This document shows, piece by piece, positions 16,039-25,194 of a stretch of 38,649 bases of DNA. The notes beneath the pieces are model-generated. The model made no database searches. It saw nothing but the letters and a program-made list of their open reading frames with translations, and had not been told where the DNA came from. Within the stretch, counting starts at the first letter, position 1, and each line of letters begins with the position of its first letter. The stretch is from DATILI01 sp035476635 (GTDB taxonomy: Bacteria; Pseudomonadota; Gammaproteobacteria; Burkholderiales; Burkholderiaceae_C), in the NCBI GenBank assembly GCA_035476635.1, contig DATILI010000033.1, positions 1-38,649 of the forward strand, in the 5' to 3' direction. Position numbers and translations under genes: made by a program.

Positions 16039-17229
16039 TCAGGCTGCGGCTTGGTCGAATTCGGGAGCGTATTCTGGGGTCATGCTGGCCGTGAGCGCAT
16101 TTTTGGCCAGCGCAGACAGTTGCTCGCGCAACGCCGCAAGCCCCTCCCCGCTCTTGGCACTGGCAAAGAGGCGCGGCAGGCGTTGCCCATCAAGTTCGAA
16201 CATGTCGGCCAGTTGCAGGGGCCGTTGGCCGATTTCAAGGGCGTCGAGCTTGTTGAACACGAGCAATTGCGGCACATCGGCCGCGCCGATCTCTGCCAGC
16301 ACGCGCTGCACTTCGGCGATCTGCTCAGGATGATGGGGGTTGGCCGCGTCCACTACGTGCAACAGCAAGTCCGCGTCCACGGCCTCTTGCAGCGTGGCCT
16401 GGAAGGCATCGATCAAGCCGTGGGGCAGGTCCCGGATGAAGCCCACCGTATCCGACAGCGAGACCGAACGGCCGCCCTCGCCCGATGAATCGCCGAGGTA
16501 CAACTGGCGGGTGGTGGTGTCCAGCGTGGCGAAGAGTTGGTCCGCCGTGTAGGCGCGTGCCTTGACCAGGGCATTGAACAGCGTGGACTTGCCGGCATTG
16601 GTGTAGCCGACCAGCGAAATATTGAACGTGTCGCGCCGCTCGCGCTGGCGGCGCTGCGTATTGCGCTGGCGCTTGACCTTGACCAGCCGCTCCTTGGTGC
16701 GCTTGATGGCCTCGCCGATCATGCGGCGGTCCAGTTCGATCTGGGTTTCGCCAGGGCCACCGCGCGTGCCGATGCCACCGCGCTGGCGCTCCAGGTGGGA
16801 CCAGCGGCGCACCAGGCGGGTGCTCAGGTACTGCAACCGTGCCAATTCGACCTGCAGCTTGCCTTCATGGCTGCGCGCGCGCTGGGCAAAGATCTCAAGA
16901 ATCAGCAAGGTACGGTCGTTGACAGGCAGATTCAGGTGGCGCTCGAGGTTGCGCTGCTGGGCCGGGCTCAAGGATTGGTCGAACAGCACTTCGGTGGCGC
17001 CATGCTGTTCTGCCAGCCACTTGATTTCGTCGGCCTTTCCGCTGCCTACGAAGAGCGCGGCGTCAGGCGCCTTGCGCTTGCAGGTGATGCGCACCACGGG
17101 CCGCAGGCCTGCAGTCTCAGCGAGCAAGCCGAGCTCTTCGAGTTCTGCATCAAAATGCGGCAGGCCAAAATCCACCCCGACAAGGATGGCAAGGGCTGGT
17201 TGGCGATCAGGGGAGTCGGACAAGGTCAA
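16039..17229 (-). CDS. hflX: Ribosome-associated GTPase HflX
   Basis: A 396-residue GTPase that binds 50S subunits and helps split or rescue stalled ribosomes in stress. The N-terminal HflX domain carries the GGIGTRGGPGETQIELDRR signature before a helical stalk rich in Arg/Lys. The G-domain follows with G1 GYTNAGKST, G3 DTVGF and G4 NKLD. The start is TTG 17229 (TTG-ACC-TTG; a second TTG at 17223 is equally possible). No ATG occurs near the conserved ALAILVGVDFGLPHFDAEL block and no clear ribosome binding site is seen, so the start is uncertain by a few residues. It sits 66 bases after hfq, as in E. coli. Confidence 0.96.
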   Translation of the reverse strand: MTLSDSPDRQPALAILVGVDFGLPHFDAELEELGLLAETAGLRPVVRITCKRKAPDAALFVGSGKADEIKWLAEQHGATEVLFDQSLSPAQQRNLERHLNLPVNDRTLLILEIFAQRARSHEGKLQVELARLQYLSTRLVRRWSHLERQRGGIGTRGGPGETQIELDRRMIGEAIKRTKERLVKVKRQRNTQRRQRERRDTFNISLVGYTNAGKSTLFNALVKARAYTADQLFATLDTTTRQLYLGDSSGEGGRSVSLSDTVGFIRDLPHGLIDAFQATLQEAVDADLLLHVVDAANPHHPEQIAEVQRVLAEIGAADVPQLLVFNKLDALEIGQRPLQLADMFELDGQRLPRLFASAKSGEGLAALREQLSALAKNALTASMTPEYAPEFDQAAA

Positions 17230-17295
17230 ATCAGGAAAAGGACGGTGTTCTCAAACCTGGACGACCGGCCGTGCACCCCCACATCCGCGCGGGGC

Positions 17296-17544
17296 TCAGG
17301 CTTGCTCGGCGTCGCCGCTCTCGGCGGTCGAGAAGTTCACCGCGCGTCCGGGCACGATGGTGGAAATCGCATGCTTGTAGACCATTTGCGTCACGGTGTT
17401 GCGCAGCAACACGACGTATTGGTCGAAGGATTCGATCTGTCCTTGAAGCTTGATCCCGTTGACGAGGTAAATCGACACCGGGACATGCTCACGACGAAGC
17501 GTGTTCAGGAACGGATCTTGAAGTAACTGGCCTTTATTGCTCAC
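17296..17544 (-). CDS. hfq: RNA chaperone Hfq
   Basis: An 82-residue Sm-like protein that forms hexameric rings and pairs small RNAs with mRNAs. It is nearly identical to E. coli Hfq over the core: QDPFLNTLRREHVPVSIYLVNG, then GIKLQGQIESFDQYVVLL (Sm1) and VYKHAIST (Sm2) with the proximal-face Lys57-His58. The C-terminal tail is only about 15 residues, so much shorter than in E. coli. The start is GTG 17544 with a GGAG box 6 bases upstream; the frame upstream of it is not conserved. It lies between der (114 bases away) and hflX. In E. coli miaA precedes hfq; here der does. Confidence 0.98.
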   Translation of the reverse strand: MSNKGQLLQDPFLNTLRREHVPVSIYLVNGIKLQGQIESFDQYVVLLRNTVTQMVYKHAISTIVPGRAVNFSTAESGDAEQA

Positions 17545-17658
17545 GATATTCTCCGTGTTCAAAAGTTGTTGTTGGTGGCCCGACCTTACCACAGCGTCCG
17601 GCCCGCTCGACCACAATTGCGGCCAATTCCTTACAGAACCTGTTGGGACTCTCGCGCT

Positions 17659-19002
17659 TCAGTCGCCATCCTTGTCGGCATAAGGGTTATGCGAGGTCTT
17701 CATCTCAATGCGCAAGGGAGTTCCGACGAGGTTGAACTCCTTTCGAAACCGCCCCTCGAGGAAGCGCTTGTAGGCATCGGTCACATGCTCCAGCGAGTTG
17801 CCGTGCACGACGATGACGGGCGGATTCATGCCGCCCTGGTGCGCATAGCGCAGCTTGGGCCGGAACATGCCGGCGCGCTTGGGCGACTGGAACTGCACTG
17901 CCTCCAGCAGCAGCCGGGTCAGCACCGGCGTCGACATCTTGCAGGTGGCCGACTTGTGCGCCAACCCGATCGAGGTCCAGACCGGCCCCAGGCCCTGGCG
18001 CTTCTGCGCGGAGATGAAATGCATCGTGGCGAACTTGAGAAAAGCCAGCCGGGTTTCGATGGAGCGCTGCAACTGCTCGCGCTGGTACTCGTCCACTGCA
18101 TCCCACTTGTTCACGGCCAGCACCACGGCGCGGCCACTCTCCAGCACATAGCCGGCAATGTGCGCGTCCTGGTCGGTAACGCCCTGGGTCGCATCCAGCA
18201 GCAACAGAACCACATTGGCGGATTCGATCGCCTGCAGGGTCTTGACCACAGAGAACTTCTCGATCGCCTCGAACACCTTGCCCTTGCGGCGCAGGCCGGC
18301 GGTATCGATGAGCTCGAAGCGCTGGCCGTTGCGCTCGAACGGCACGGTGATGGCATCCCGCGTGGTGCCCGGCAGATCGAACGCCACCAGCCGCTCTTCG
18401 CCCAGCCAGGTGTTGATCAAGGTCGACTTGCCGACGTTGGGCCGGCCGGCGACGGCGAGCTTGATGACGCCGAGGTCTTCTTCCTCCGCTTCGTCGTCGG
18501 GGTCCGCAAGGTTGAGCGGCTCCAGCGCCAACTCGATCAGGCTGCGAATGCCCTGGCCGTGTGCCGCGGACACCGCGTACACCTCACCCAGGCCGAGTTC
18601 AAAAAACTCGCCCAGCTGCACGCCTTCTTTCATCCCTTCGGCCTTGTTGGCCGCGAGAACGCAGGGTTTGCCCAGGCGGCGCAGGTAGCGGGCAATGTCG
18701 TGGTCCTGCGACGAGAGGCCGGCGCGGGCATCCACCACGAAGATCACGACGTCGGCTTCGGCGACAGCCTGTCGCGTTTGCTTGGCCATCTCCTTATAGA
18801 TGCCGCTCTCGGCGTCGGGCTCGAAGCCGCCGGTATCGATCACGATGAACTCGTGCTTGCCCTGCCTGCCGTTGCCGTAGTGCCGGTCGCGGGTCAGGCC
18901 CGCAAAGTCGGCCACGATGGCATCGCGCGACTTGGTCATGCGGTTGAACAGGGTCGATTTGCCCACATTGGGGCGGCCGACCAGGGCGAGAACCGGCTTC
19001 AT
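17659..19002 (-). CDS. der: Ribosome-assembly GTPase Der (EngA)
   Basis: A 447-residue double-GTPase needed for 50S subunit maturation. It has two tandem G domains, each with a GRPNVGKST P-loop (the first at residues 9-17, the second near 187) and DTGGF or DTAGLRRKG switch motifs. G4 motifs NKAEG and NKWD follow in the two domains. A C-terminal KH-like domain ends with a basic tail (NPYADKDGD at the end). Length matches the family. ATG 19002 starts directly at the first beta strand (MKPVLALVGRPNVGKS). It lies 48 bases downstream of bamB, the same order as in E. coli yfgM-bamB-der. Confidence 0.98.
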   Translation of the reverse strand: MKPVLALVGRPNVGKSTLFNRMTKSRDAIVADFAGLTRDRHYGNGRQGKHEFIVIDTGGFEPDAESGIYKEMAKQTRQAVAEADVVIFVVDARAGLSSQDHDIARYLRRLGKPCVLAANKAEGMKEGVQLGEFFELGLGEVYAVSAAHGQGIRSLIELALEPLNLADPDDEAEEEDLGVIKLAVAGRPNVGKSTLINTWLGEERLVAFDLPGTTRDAITVPFERNGQRFELIDTAGLRRKGKVFEAIEKFSVVKTLQAIESANVVLLLLDATQGVTDQDAHIAGYVLESGRAVVLAVNKWDAVDEYQREQLQRSIETRLAFLKFATMHFISAQKRQGLGPVWTSIGLAHKSATCKMSTPVLTRLLLEAVQFQSPKRAGMFRPKLRYAHQGGMNPPVIVVHGNSLEHVTDAYKRFLEGRFRKEFNLVGTPLRIEMKTSHNPYADKDGD

Positions 19003-19050
19003 ACGGGAACCTTTGCCGGTGTTACGGAATTCATCAAATCAGCCACCGCC

Positions 19051-20196
19051 CTATTCGGGCTTGAAGCCGTAAACGCCGCCGCTGCGCGTGACGACGACCA
19101 AAGTGTCGCCGGCCAAGGCCGGTGCGGCAACGACCGGCGAGCCGTCGGTAGCCAGTCGGGTCAGTGGCGCGCCGTCTTCACGCGACAGCAAATGAACAAA
19201 GCCCGTGCCATCGCCGAACGCGATGGAACGGCCAACGGCCAAAGGTGCAGTGAGCGTTCGGTACTTCAGGCGGTCGGTCGACCAGGCGCGCTCGCCGTCA
19301 GCCACCTTCCAGGCGTTCACCGTGCCGTCTGCTTCTGCGCCGTAGACAAAGCGGTCGTCGCCGTGCACACCCTGGTAGCCATTGGCCGGCTTGCTCCACA
19401 AGACATTGCCGCGGCTGGTGTTGACGCAGCCCGCGGCGGCCTGGAAGGCGCGTGCACAGACCACATCGCCATTGCGGCTGACGCGCCCGACCAGATCGAC
19501 CAGCCGTTCCACGTCGTTGGTGCCGCGGGGCGATGCGATGGGAGCTTCCCAGCGCACGCTGCCGTTGTCCGGATTCATGCCGACCAGGCGCCCGGAAAGT
19601 CCGACCACCAGGGTATTGCCCACAGCCAGCAATACACCGGGCTGGCGCAGCACCAGGGGCTCACCGGGGCGGCTCTGGTTCCACAGCTTGCGCCCGGACT
19701 GGCCGTCAAAGGCGGTGATGGATCGATCAGCAGCCAGGACGAAGACGCGGCCGCCGGCCACCAGCGGCGCGGTATAGGCCAATGCGTCGAGCTTCCGGCG
19801 CCACAACACGCTGCCCGCCTGCAGCGCCACCACTTCGTTGGTCCGCGTCACGATCGCCCAGGTGGTGCCGTCGCCGCCCACGCCGGCTGCAATCTCGGCG
19901 CCCGCACCGGCCCGCCATTGCTCACGGCCTGTCGCGGCATCCAGCACAGCAACCGTGCCGTCGGAGCTGGCCACGCCCACACTGGCGCCGCTGACATGGG
20001 CATCAAGCGGAAAAGCGACTTCGCCAATCTTCGCAGTCCAGGCCAGCCGCACACCCAGCAGGGCGGTGTTGGGTGCCAATTCAGCCGGCTTGGGCTTTTC
20101 AGGCCCGCTCGCACAGGCGCCCAGCAAGGTGACAAGGCAAACCGCAGCAACAGCTCGCAGGGATACGGCCAGGGGCCTGGCGATCCTGCTGATCAT
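19051..20196 (-). CDS. bamB: Outer membrane assembly lipoprotein BamB
   Basis: A 381-residue lipoprotein of the BAM complex, which inserts beta-barrel proteins into the outer membrane. The signal peptide ends in lipobox LLGAC, with Cys28 as the lipidated residue. An eight-bladed PQQ-type beta-propeller follows, shown by repeated blocks such as GTVAVLDAATGREQWRAGAG, ITAFDGQSGRKLWNQSRPGEP and MNPDNGSVRWEAPI. ATG 20196 overlaps the stop of the upstream yfgM-like gene by four bases (ATGA). bamD, another BAM component, is encoded about 10 kb away at 30289. Confidence 0.96.
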   Translation of the reverse strand: MISRIARPLAVSLRAVAAVCLVTLLGACASGPEKPKPAELAPNTALLGVRLAWTAKIGEVAFPLDAHVSGASVGVASSDGTVAVLDAATGREQWRAGAGAEIAAGVGGDGTTWAIVTRTNEVVALQAGSVLWRRKLDALAYTAPLVAGGRVFVLAADRSITAFDGQSGRKLWNQSRPGEPLVLRQPGVLLAVGNTLVVGLSGRLVGMNPDNGSVRWEAPIASPRGTNDVERLVDLVGRVSRNGDVVCARAFQAAAGCVNTSRGNVLWSKPANGYQGVHGDDRFVYGAEADGTVNAWKVADGERAWSTDRLKYRTLTAPLAVGRSIAFGDGTGFVHLLSREDGAPLTRLATDGSPVVAAPALAGDTLVVVTRSGGVYGFKPE

Positions 20197-20882
20197 GGCT
20201 TGGCCCCGGTCGTCGCAGCGCTTGCCGGCGCCGCATCAGCCTTGGGGTTGACGCCCAACGAATTCAACTTGATCTCCACCATGCGGCGGTACTCGCTTCT
20301 CTCTTCGAGGCCGCGGTAGGCCTTGGTGTATTCGGCGATGGCCTCGGCCTTTTTGCCCTGGATGGCATGGACATCGCCCTTGCGGTCGGCCACCAGCGGT
20401 GCGAATTCGCTGGGGAAGTTACCCGAGAGTTGCTTCAACGCTTCGTCCGGCGTCTTGGCTTCCACCAGCAGGCCGGCCAGGCGCAGGCGCGCCAGGGCCT
20501 GGTAGCCCTCGTCCGGCGCCTTTTCCGCGACCCAGGCAAGCGCTGCCTTGGCGGCGTCGACCTTGCCTTGCTCATAGAAAGACTTGGCTGCCAGCAAACC
20601 AGCCTGTTGGCCGTAGGAACTCGAACCGAACCGGTCCTTCATTTCCCCCAGGGCGCGTTCCAGCTTGGCGGTATCGGTGCCCTGTGCGGCGCGCTCCACT
20701 TCGTCATACAGCGCGGCGGCCTGCGTTGCTTGCTGGCGCTGCCAGTATTGGTAAAGATTCCAGCCGCCATAGGACCCCAGGACCAGGATCAGGACCCAGG
20801 TAATCCAGTTGCCATGCTGCTTCCAGAAATGCTTGAACTGGTCAAGCTGCTCTTGTTCTTCGAGATCGAGATGTTTTGCCAT
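20193..20882 (-). CDS. YfgM-family membrane-anchored TPR protein
   Basis: A 229-residue protein with a cytoplasmic N-terminus (HLDLEEQEQLDQFKHFWKQHG), one membrane helix at about 27-45 and a periplasmic helical domain with weak TPR-like repeats. This is the YfgM layout; E. coli YfgM binds PpiD at the SecYEG translocon and affects envelope chaperone activity. Gene order hisS, yfgM, bamB, der is the same as in E. coli. The C-terminus is Ala-rich. ATG 20882 follows hisS by 13 bases; the stop overlaps bamB. Confidence 0.93.
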   Translation of the reverse strand: MAKHLDLEEQEQLDQFKHFWKQHGNWITWVLILVLGSYGGWNLYQYWQRQQATQAAALYDEVERAAQGTDTAKLERALGEMKDRFGSSSYGQQAGLLAAKSFYEQGKVDAAKAALAWVAEKAPDEGYQALARLRLAGLLVEAKTPDEALKQLSGNFPSEFAPLVADRKGDVHAIQGKKAEAIAEYTKAYRGLEERSEYRRMVEIKLNSLGVNPKADAAPASAATTGAKP

Positions 20883-20895
20883 GTATTGAATTCGT

Positions 20896-22185
20896 TCAGC
20901 CCAGCGATTGTAGGGTGGGTGCCCAGAGGGATATCTCGGCCAGCGAACGCGTCACCTGGGCACCGCTGCCGTCGCGCAGCGTCTTGACGGTCACCAGGTT
21001 TTGCGCCAACTCGTCGGCACCAAAAATCAGCGCATGCCGTGCGCCGCTGGCGTCAGCTTTCTTGAATTGCGACTTCATGCTGGCCATGCCGTCCGCAGCG
21101 CTCGTGTGCATTTGCACGCTCACACCCGCGGCCCGCAAGGCTTGCAGGGTCTTCAGGGCCAGAGGCAGCGCGACTGCATCCGGAACCACGGCATAGGCGT
21201 CAGGCACGGGCGGCGCAATGGCTACGCCCTGCTCCTTCACAAGTTCCAGCACGCGCTCCACGCCAAGCGCCCAGCCGACGGCGGGTGCCGCCTTGCCGCC
21301 GATCTGCTCGATCAGGTAGTCGTAGCGGCCACCGGCGCAGATAGTGCCCTGCGCGCCCAGGCTTTCGGTGATGAACTCGAACACCGACAGGTTGTAGTAG
21401 TCCATCCCACGCACCAGGCGAGGATTTACGGTGTAGGCAATGCCGTTGGCCTCCAGCATTGCCTTCAGGCCGTTGAAATGGGCAAGCGATGTCTCGCCGA
21501 GAAAATCGATCAGGCGCGGTGCCGATTCAACGACGGGCCGCATGGCCGGGTTTTTGGTATCGAGGATGCGCAGCGGATTGCTGTGCAGGCGCCTCTTGGC
21601 GTCGTCGTCCAGCGACTCGGCGTTCTTCTCGAAGTGCGCGATGAGCTGGGTACGGTGCTGCTTGCGCTCTTCGGGCTGCCCCAGGCTGTTGATTTCCAGG
21701 CGCACGTTTTGCAAGCCGAGTTCTTTCCACAGCGCATCGGCCAGCAGGATGATTTCGGCGTCCACGTCGGGCCCGTGAAAGCCCAGCGCCTCGGCGCCGA
21801 TCTGGTGAAACTGGCGATAGCGCCCGCGCTGCGGCCGCTCATGGCGAAACATCGGGCCCATGTAGTACAGGCGCTTGCCGCCGTCATAGAGCATCGAATG
21901 CTCGGCCACGGCGCGCACCACGCCGGCGGTGTTTTCCGGTCGCAGGGTCAGCGCCTCGCCATTGAGCTTGTCCTCGAACGAGTACATCTCCTTCTCGACG
22001 ATATCGGTCACCTCCCCCAGCCCGCGCACAAACAGCGGCGTGGGCTCGACGATAGGCGTGCGGATGTTGCGGTAGGCATAGCGCGCCATCAGCGAACGCA
22101 CTTTGTCTTCCAGCCATTCCCAGCGCGCCGAGTCGGGCGGCAATATGTCATTCATGCCTTTGACGGCAACGAGTTTCTCAGCCAT
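20896..22185 (-). CDS. hisS: Histidyl-tRNA synthetase
   Basis: A 429-residue class II synthetase that charges tRNA-His in the cytoplasm. Motif 1 region starts after VKGMNDILPPDSARWEWLED. The motif 2 loop is MFRHERPQRGRYRQFHQIGAE. The HisA motif is LVRGMDYYNLSVFEF, and motif 3 is GWALGVERVLEL. A C-terminal anticodon-binding domain (about 325-429) is present, which separates it from HisZ. ATG 22185, nine bases after ispG. In the same co-directional block lies hisZ, the paralogue without this last domain. Confidence 0.98.
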   Translation of the reverse strand: MAEKLVAVKGMNDILPPDSARWEWLEDKVRSLMARYAYRNIRTPIVEPTPLFVRGLGEVTDIVEKEMYSFEDKLNGEALTLRPENTAGVVRAVAEHSMLYDGGKRLYYMGPMFRHERPQRGRYRQFHQIGAEALGFHGPDVDAEIILLADALWKELGLQNVRLEINSLGQPEERKQHRTQLIAHFEKNAESLDDDAKRRLHSNPLRILDTKNPAMRPVVESAPRLIDFLGETSLAHFNGLKAMLEANGIAYTVNPRLVRGMDYYNLSVFEFITESLGAQGTICAGGRYDYLIEQIGGKAAPAVGWALGVERVLELVKEQGVAIAPPVPDAYAVVPDAVALPLALKTLQALRAAGVSVQMHTSAADGMASMKSQFKKADASGARHALIFGADELAQNLVTVKTLRDGSGAQVTRSLAEISLWAPTLQSLG

Positions 22186-22194
22186 GGATTTTTC

Positions 22195-23472
22195 TTACGC
22201 GGTTTCGGCGGGACGGTGCTCGCCAAAACGCTTTTCAATGTAGTTTTCAACCAATTGGTGGAAGTCCTGCGCGATCGTTGCGCCGCGCAAGGTCAAGGCC
22301 TTTTCGCCATCGATGTAGACCGGTGCCGCCGGCGCCTCGCCGGTGCCGGGCAGGCTGATGCCGATATCGGCGTGCTTGCTCTCGCCGGGTCCATTGACGA
22401 TGCAGCCCATCACGGCCACCTTCATCTTTTCGACGCCGGGATACTTCTCACGCCAGACCGGCATCTGTGCACGCAGGTAGTCATCGATCTGCTTGGCCAG
22501 CTCCTGGAATGTGGTGCTGGTGGTCCGGCCGCAGCCCGGGCAGGCGGTCACGCTGGGCACGAAGCTTCGCAGGCCCAGCGCCTGCAGGATCTCGGAGGCG
22601 ATCACCACTTCCTGGGTACGCGACTCGCCCGGCTGCGGCGTGAGCGAAACGCGGATCGTGTCGCCGATGCCTTCTTGCAGCAGGATGGACAAAGCCGTGG
22701 CCGAGGCCACCGTGCCCTTGGTGCCCATGCCGGCTTCGGTCAACCCCAGGTGCAACGCATAGTCGCAACGCCCGGCCAGTTCGCGGTAGACCGCGATCAG
22801 GTCCTGCACGCCGCTGACCTTGCACGACAGGATGATCTGGTCGCCGTTCATGCCCATTTCTTCGGCGCGGCGCGCGGAATCGACGGCCGAGGTGACCAGG
22901 GCCTCGTACATCACCTGCCTGGCGTCCCAAGGGGCGCCGCGGCGGCTGTTCTCGTCCATCAGGCTGGCAAGCAGCTCCTGGTCGAGGCTGCCCCAATTGA
23001 CACCGATGCGCACCAGCTTGTTCCAGCGCATCGCCGCTTCGATCATCTGGCCGAACTGCTTGTCGCGCTTGTCGCCCTTGCCCACGTTGCCGGGGTTGAT
23101 GCGGTACTTGGACAGTGCCTCGGCGCAGGCCGGATAGTCGGTCAGCAGGCGGTGGCCGTTGTAGTGGAAATCGCCGATCAAGGGTACGTCCACACCCATG
23201 CGGTCGAGCTGCTCTCGGATGTAGGGCACTTGTGCCGCGGCTTCGGGGGTATTGACGGTGATGCGCACCATCTCCGAACCCGCCAGCGCCAACTCCTTGA
23301 CCTGGATGGCCGTGCCGATGGCATCGACCGTGTCGGTGTTGGTCATGGACTGCACGCGCACCGGCGCGTCGCCGCCCACCGTGACAACACGCGCGCCCCA
23401 GACAGCCCGGGCCTGGCGCGAACGCCGGGCCTTGGGGGCGGAAATTTCGATCGGAAGGCAGGCCTCTTGCAT
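22195..23472 (-). CDS. ispG: 4-hydroxy-3-methylbut-2-enyl diphosphate synthase (flavodoxin)
   Basis: A 425-residue [4Fe-4S] enzyme of the MEP isoprenoid pathway that turns MEcPP into HMBPP with flavodoxin or ferredoxin electrons. The cluster ligands are Cys311, Cys314 and Cys357 with Glu364, in TACPGCGRTTS and MGCIVNGPGE. The TIM-barrel part starts with VGGDAPVRVQSMTNTDT. ATG 23472 sits 7 bases from a GAGG box inside rodZ; GTG 23475, directly before it, is an alternative start. The ATG overlaps the rodZ TGA by one base (TGATG). Confidence 0.97.
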   Translation of the reverse strand: MQEACLPIEISAPKARRSRQARAVWGARVVTVGGDAPVRVQSMTNTDTVDAIGTAIQVKELALAGSEMVRITVNTPEAAAQVPYIREQLDRMGVDVPLIGDFHYNGHRLLTDYPACAEALSKYRINPGNVGKGDKRDKQFGQMIEAAMRWNKLVRIGVNWGSLDQELLASLMDENSRRGAPWDARQVMYEALVTSAVDSARRAEEMGMNGDQIILSCKVSGVQDLIAVYRELAGRCDYALHLGLTEAGMGTKGTVASATALSILLQEGIGDTIRVSLTPQPGESRTQEVVIASEILQALGLRSFVPSVTACPGCGRTTSTTFQELAKQIDDYLRAQMPVWREKYPGVEKMKVAVMGCIVNGPGESKHADIGISLPGTGEAPAAPVYIDGEKALTLRGATIAQDFHQLVENYIEKRFGEHRPAETA

Positions 23473-24359
23473 CACTTCACCTCAAAACGCGCCACGTTGT
23501 CGCGCGAAACGGGTGCCAGGTCAAAGGCCTTGCCGCGAACCTCGACGACGGTGGCGTCGGCACGACCAACCACCACCATCAGCGGCAGCGCGCCCGAGGC
23601 TGCGGTGGTTTCACCAGCGGCCAGCGTTTTGCGCAAGGCGACGACGCCATTGGCATCGGTTACCTGAACCCAGGTTTCGCCCTTGGGTTGGAAGACCACG
23701 ATGCCGGGCGCCGCGAGTGGCGCCGCAGCGCCGGCTGGTGCCGGCGGCGTCGCGGCGAGCCCGGCCGGAGCGACGGGCGTGGGCGCCGATACAGGCGCGG
23801 CCACGATATCCACGGGCGGGGCCGCCGGTTGCACGGCGGCGTCGCCGCCAGCCGCAGCGGCGGCACTGGGCGCAGGCTCCGGTTTGGCCGCAGATTCCTC
23901 CCACTGCAATTGCGGCAGGAACAACAGGACGACGGCAGCCACGACAAGAACCAGCACCACCAGCGGCGCCGGTCGCATCAACCGGTTCCACGCGGGTTGC
24001 GCGGCACTGGCGCCGGCTGTGCGAAACGGCGCGTTGATCCCGGTGGCGTCGGTTCGCAGGTGCGGTGCACGCGTATGCGGCAAGTGCTGCAGTACCTGCG
24101 CGGGATCCACCTTGAGCGTGCGACACACGCTGGAAGCCAGGGCCCGCGCAAATACGGCGTCGGGCAGTAAATCCAGGCGGCCGGCCTCCAGGGCTTCAAG
24201 CTTGTTCACCGGCACCTTCAACGACACCGCGAGCGCCGCCACATGCAGGCCGGTGGCTTCACGGGCCTTGCGCAGCAAGGCACCCGCAATCACGGCTTCA
24301 TCGCCCGAGCCGTGCTCCGGTTGGCCGCCTGCCGCCTTCGAATCCAGAACCTCACTCAT
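23472..24359 (-). CDS. rodZ: RodZ-like cytoskeleton protein (HTH, membrane helix, DUF4115)
   Basis: A 295-residue bitopic protein. A cytoplasmic HTH domain (residues about 26-85, LRKAREATGLHVAALAVSLKVPVNKLEALEAG) is the MreB-binding module in RodZ. A basic juxtamembrane stretch and one membrane helix at 131-150 follow, then a Pro/Ala-rich periplasmic linker (about 155-215) and a DUF4115 domain (about 215-295, GETWVQVTDANGVVALRKTLAAGE). Position between pilF and ispG is the same as in E. coli. The predicted job is to link the MreB rod complex to the wall. ATG 24359 overlaps the pilF end by 8 bases. Confidence 0.92.
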   Translation of the reverse strand: MSEVLDSKAAGGQPEHGSGDEAVIAGALLRKAREATGLHVAALAVSLKVPVNKLEALEAGRLDLLPDAVFARALASSVCRTLKVDPAQVLQHLPHTRAPHLRTDATGINAPFRTAGASAAQPAWNRLMRPAPLVVLVLVVAAVVLLFLPQLQWEESAAKPEPAPSAAAAAGGDAAVQPAAPPVDIVAAPVSAPTPVAPAGLAATPPAPAGAAAPLAAPGIVVFQPKGETWVQVTDANGVVALRKTLAAGETTAASGALPLMVVVGRADATVVEVRGKAFDLAPVSRDNVARFEVK

Positions 24360-25191
24360 CGAACGAGCCCTTTTCGTAAGCCACCAGTTCACGAGACTGG
24401 GGATAACGCTTTCTGAGCTGGTCGGCGAGTTGCATCATCGCTTCGCGGTTGTTCATGCGGCGCTCGACCTTGACGCCCAGCCACAACGACTCGGCATTGG
24501 CAAACTCACTGTTGTTCAGGCGGCGAATGTAGAACTGGGCACGATTGAACTCGTTTCGCTGGAACAGCAGGTTGGACAGGTTGTAGCCGGTGATCGGGTT
24601 TCCCGCGTCCAGCTCATAGGAGCGCGCCAGGCTGCGCTCCGCCTCGGCCAGTTGCCCGGCGCGCACCTGGCAAAGGCCTTGCGCCATCAGCGTCTTGGCG
24701 CGCCCCCCATAGGTGGGATGCAATAGCACCTGCCCGAACGCCTGGATCGACTCGCTGTAACGCCCTTGCTGGCACAGCAGCCAGCCGTAGTTGTGATGGG
24801 TATCCGGGTCGCGCGAGTTCAAGGCCAAGGCGCGGCGGAAGCTGTCTTCGGCCATCCGCATGTCGTTCAGGCGCATGTAGATCAGGCCGCGCAGGTTGAA
24901 GGCTTCGGAAAAGCTGGGATCCGTCACCAGCGCTTGTTTCAGTTCATCGAGCGCCACGGTGGTCTGGCCTTGCTCGAAGTAGCCCACCGCCAGCTCCAGG
25001 CGCACCCGGGCGCGCCGGCGCGCCTCCGGCTCGTCGGAGGTTGTGACCATGTCGGTCTGAGTGCCGGTGCCGGGCTGCCCATCCGGCCGGTTGGCGCAAC
25101 CTGCTGCCAGTGCCGCCAAAACCAGCGCGGCCACCCCCGCCACCAGAGCCAATGGCCTGGAATTCTCCCCAACGCGCTTGGACTTTGTCAT
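24352..25191 (-). CDS. pilF: Type IV pilus biogenesis/stability lipoprotein PilW/PilF
   Basis: A 279-residue TPR lipoprotein, the pilotin that delivers and multimerises the PilQ secretin in the outer membrane. The signal peptide ends in LAAGC with Cys32 as lipidated residue. About six TPR repeats follow, for example RLELAVGYFEQGQTTVALDELKQAL and NLRGLIYMRLNDMRMAEDSFRRAL. The start ATG 25191 is three bases after the rlmN stop. The C-terminal end overlaps rodZ. No other pilus genes are in the window, so it sits here by ancient operon order. Confidence 0.93.
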   Translation of the reverse strand: MTKSKRVGENSRPLALVAGVAALVLAALAAGCANRPDGQPGTGTQTDMVTTSDEPEARRRARVRLELAVGYFEQGQTTVALDELKQALVTDPSFSEAFNLRGLIYMRLNDMRMAEDSFRRALALNSRDPDTHHNYGWLLCQQGRYSESIQAFGQVLLHPTYGGRAKTLMAQGLCQVRAGQLAEAERSLARSYELDAGNPITGYNLSNLLFQRNEFNRAQFYIRRLNNSEFANAESLWLGVKVERRMNNREAMMQLADQLRKRYPQSRELVAYEKGSFDE

Positions 25192-25194
25192 CCC

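Noticed and set aside
17566..20319. Open frame of about 917 codons on the plus strand
   Set aside because: Antisense to der and bamB; it has no recognisable motif and a biased composition.
21001..23667. Open frame of about 888 codons on the plus strand
   Set aside because: Antisense to hisS and ispG; it is a shadow frame without a domain.
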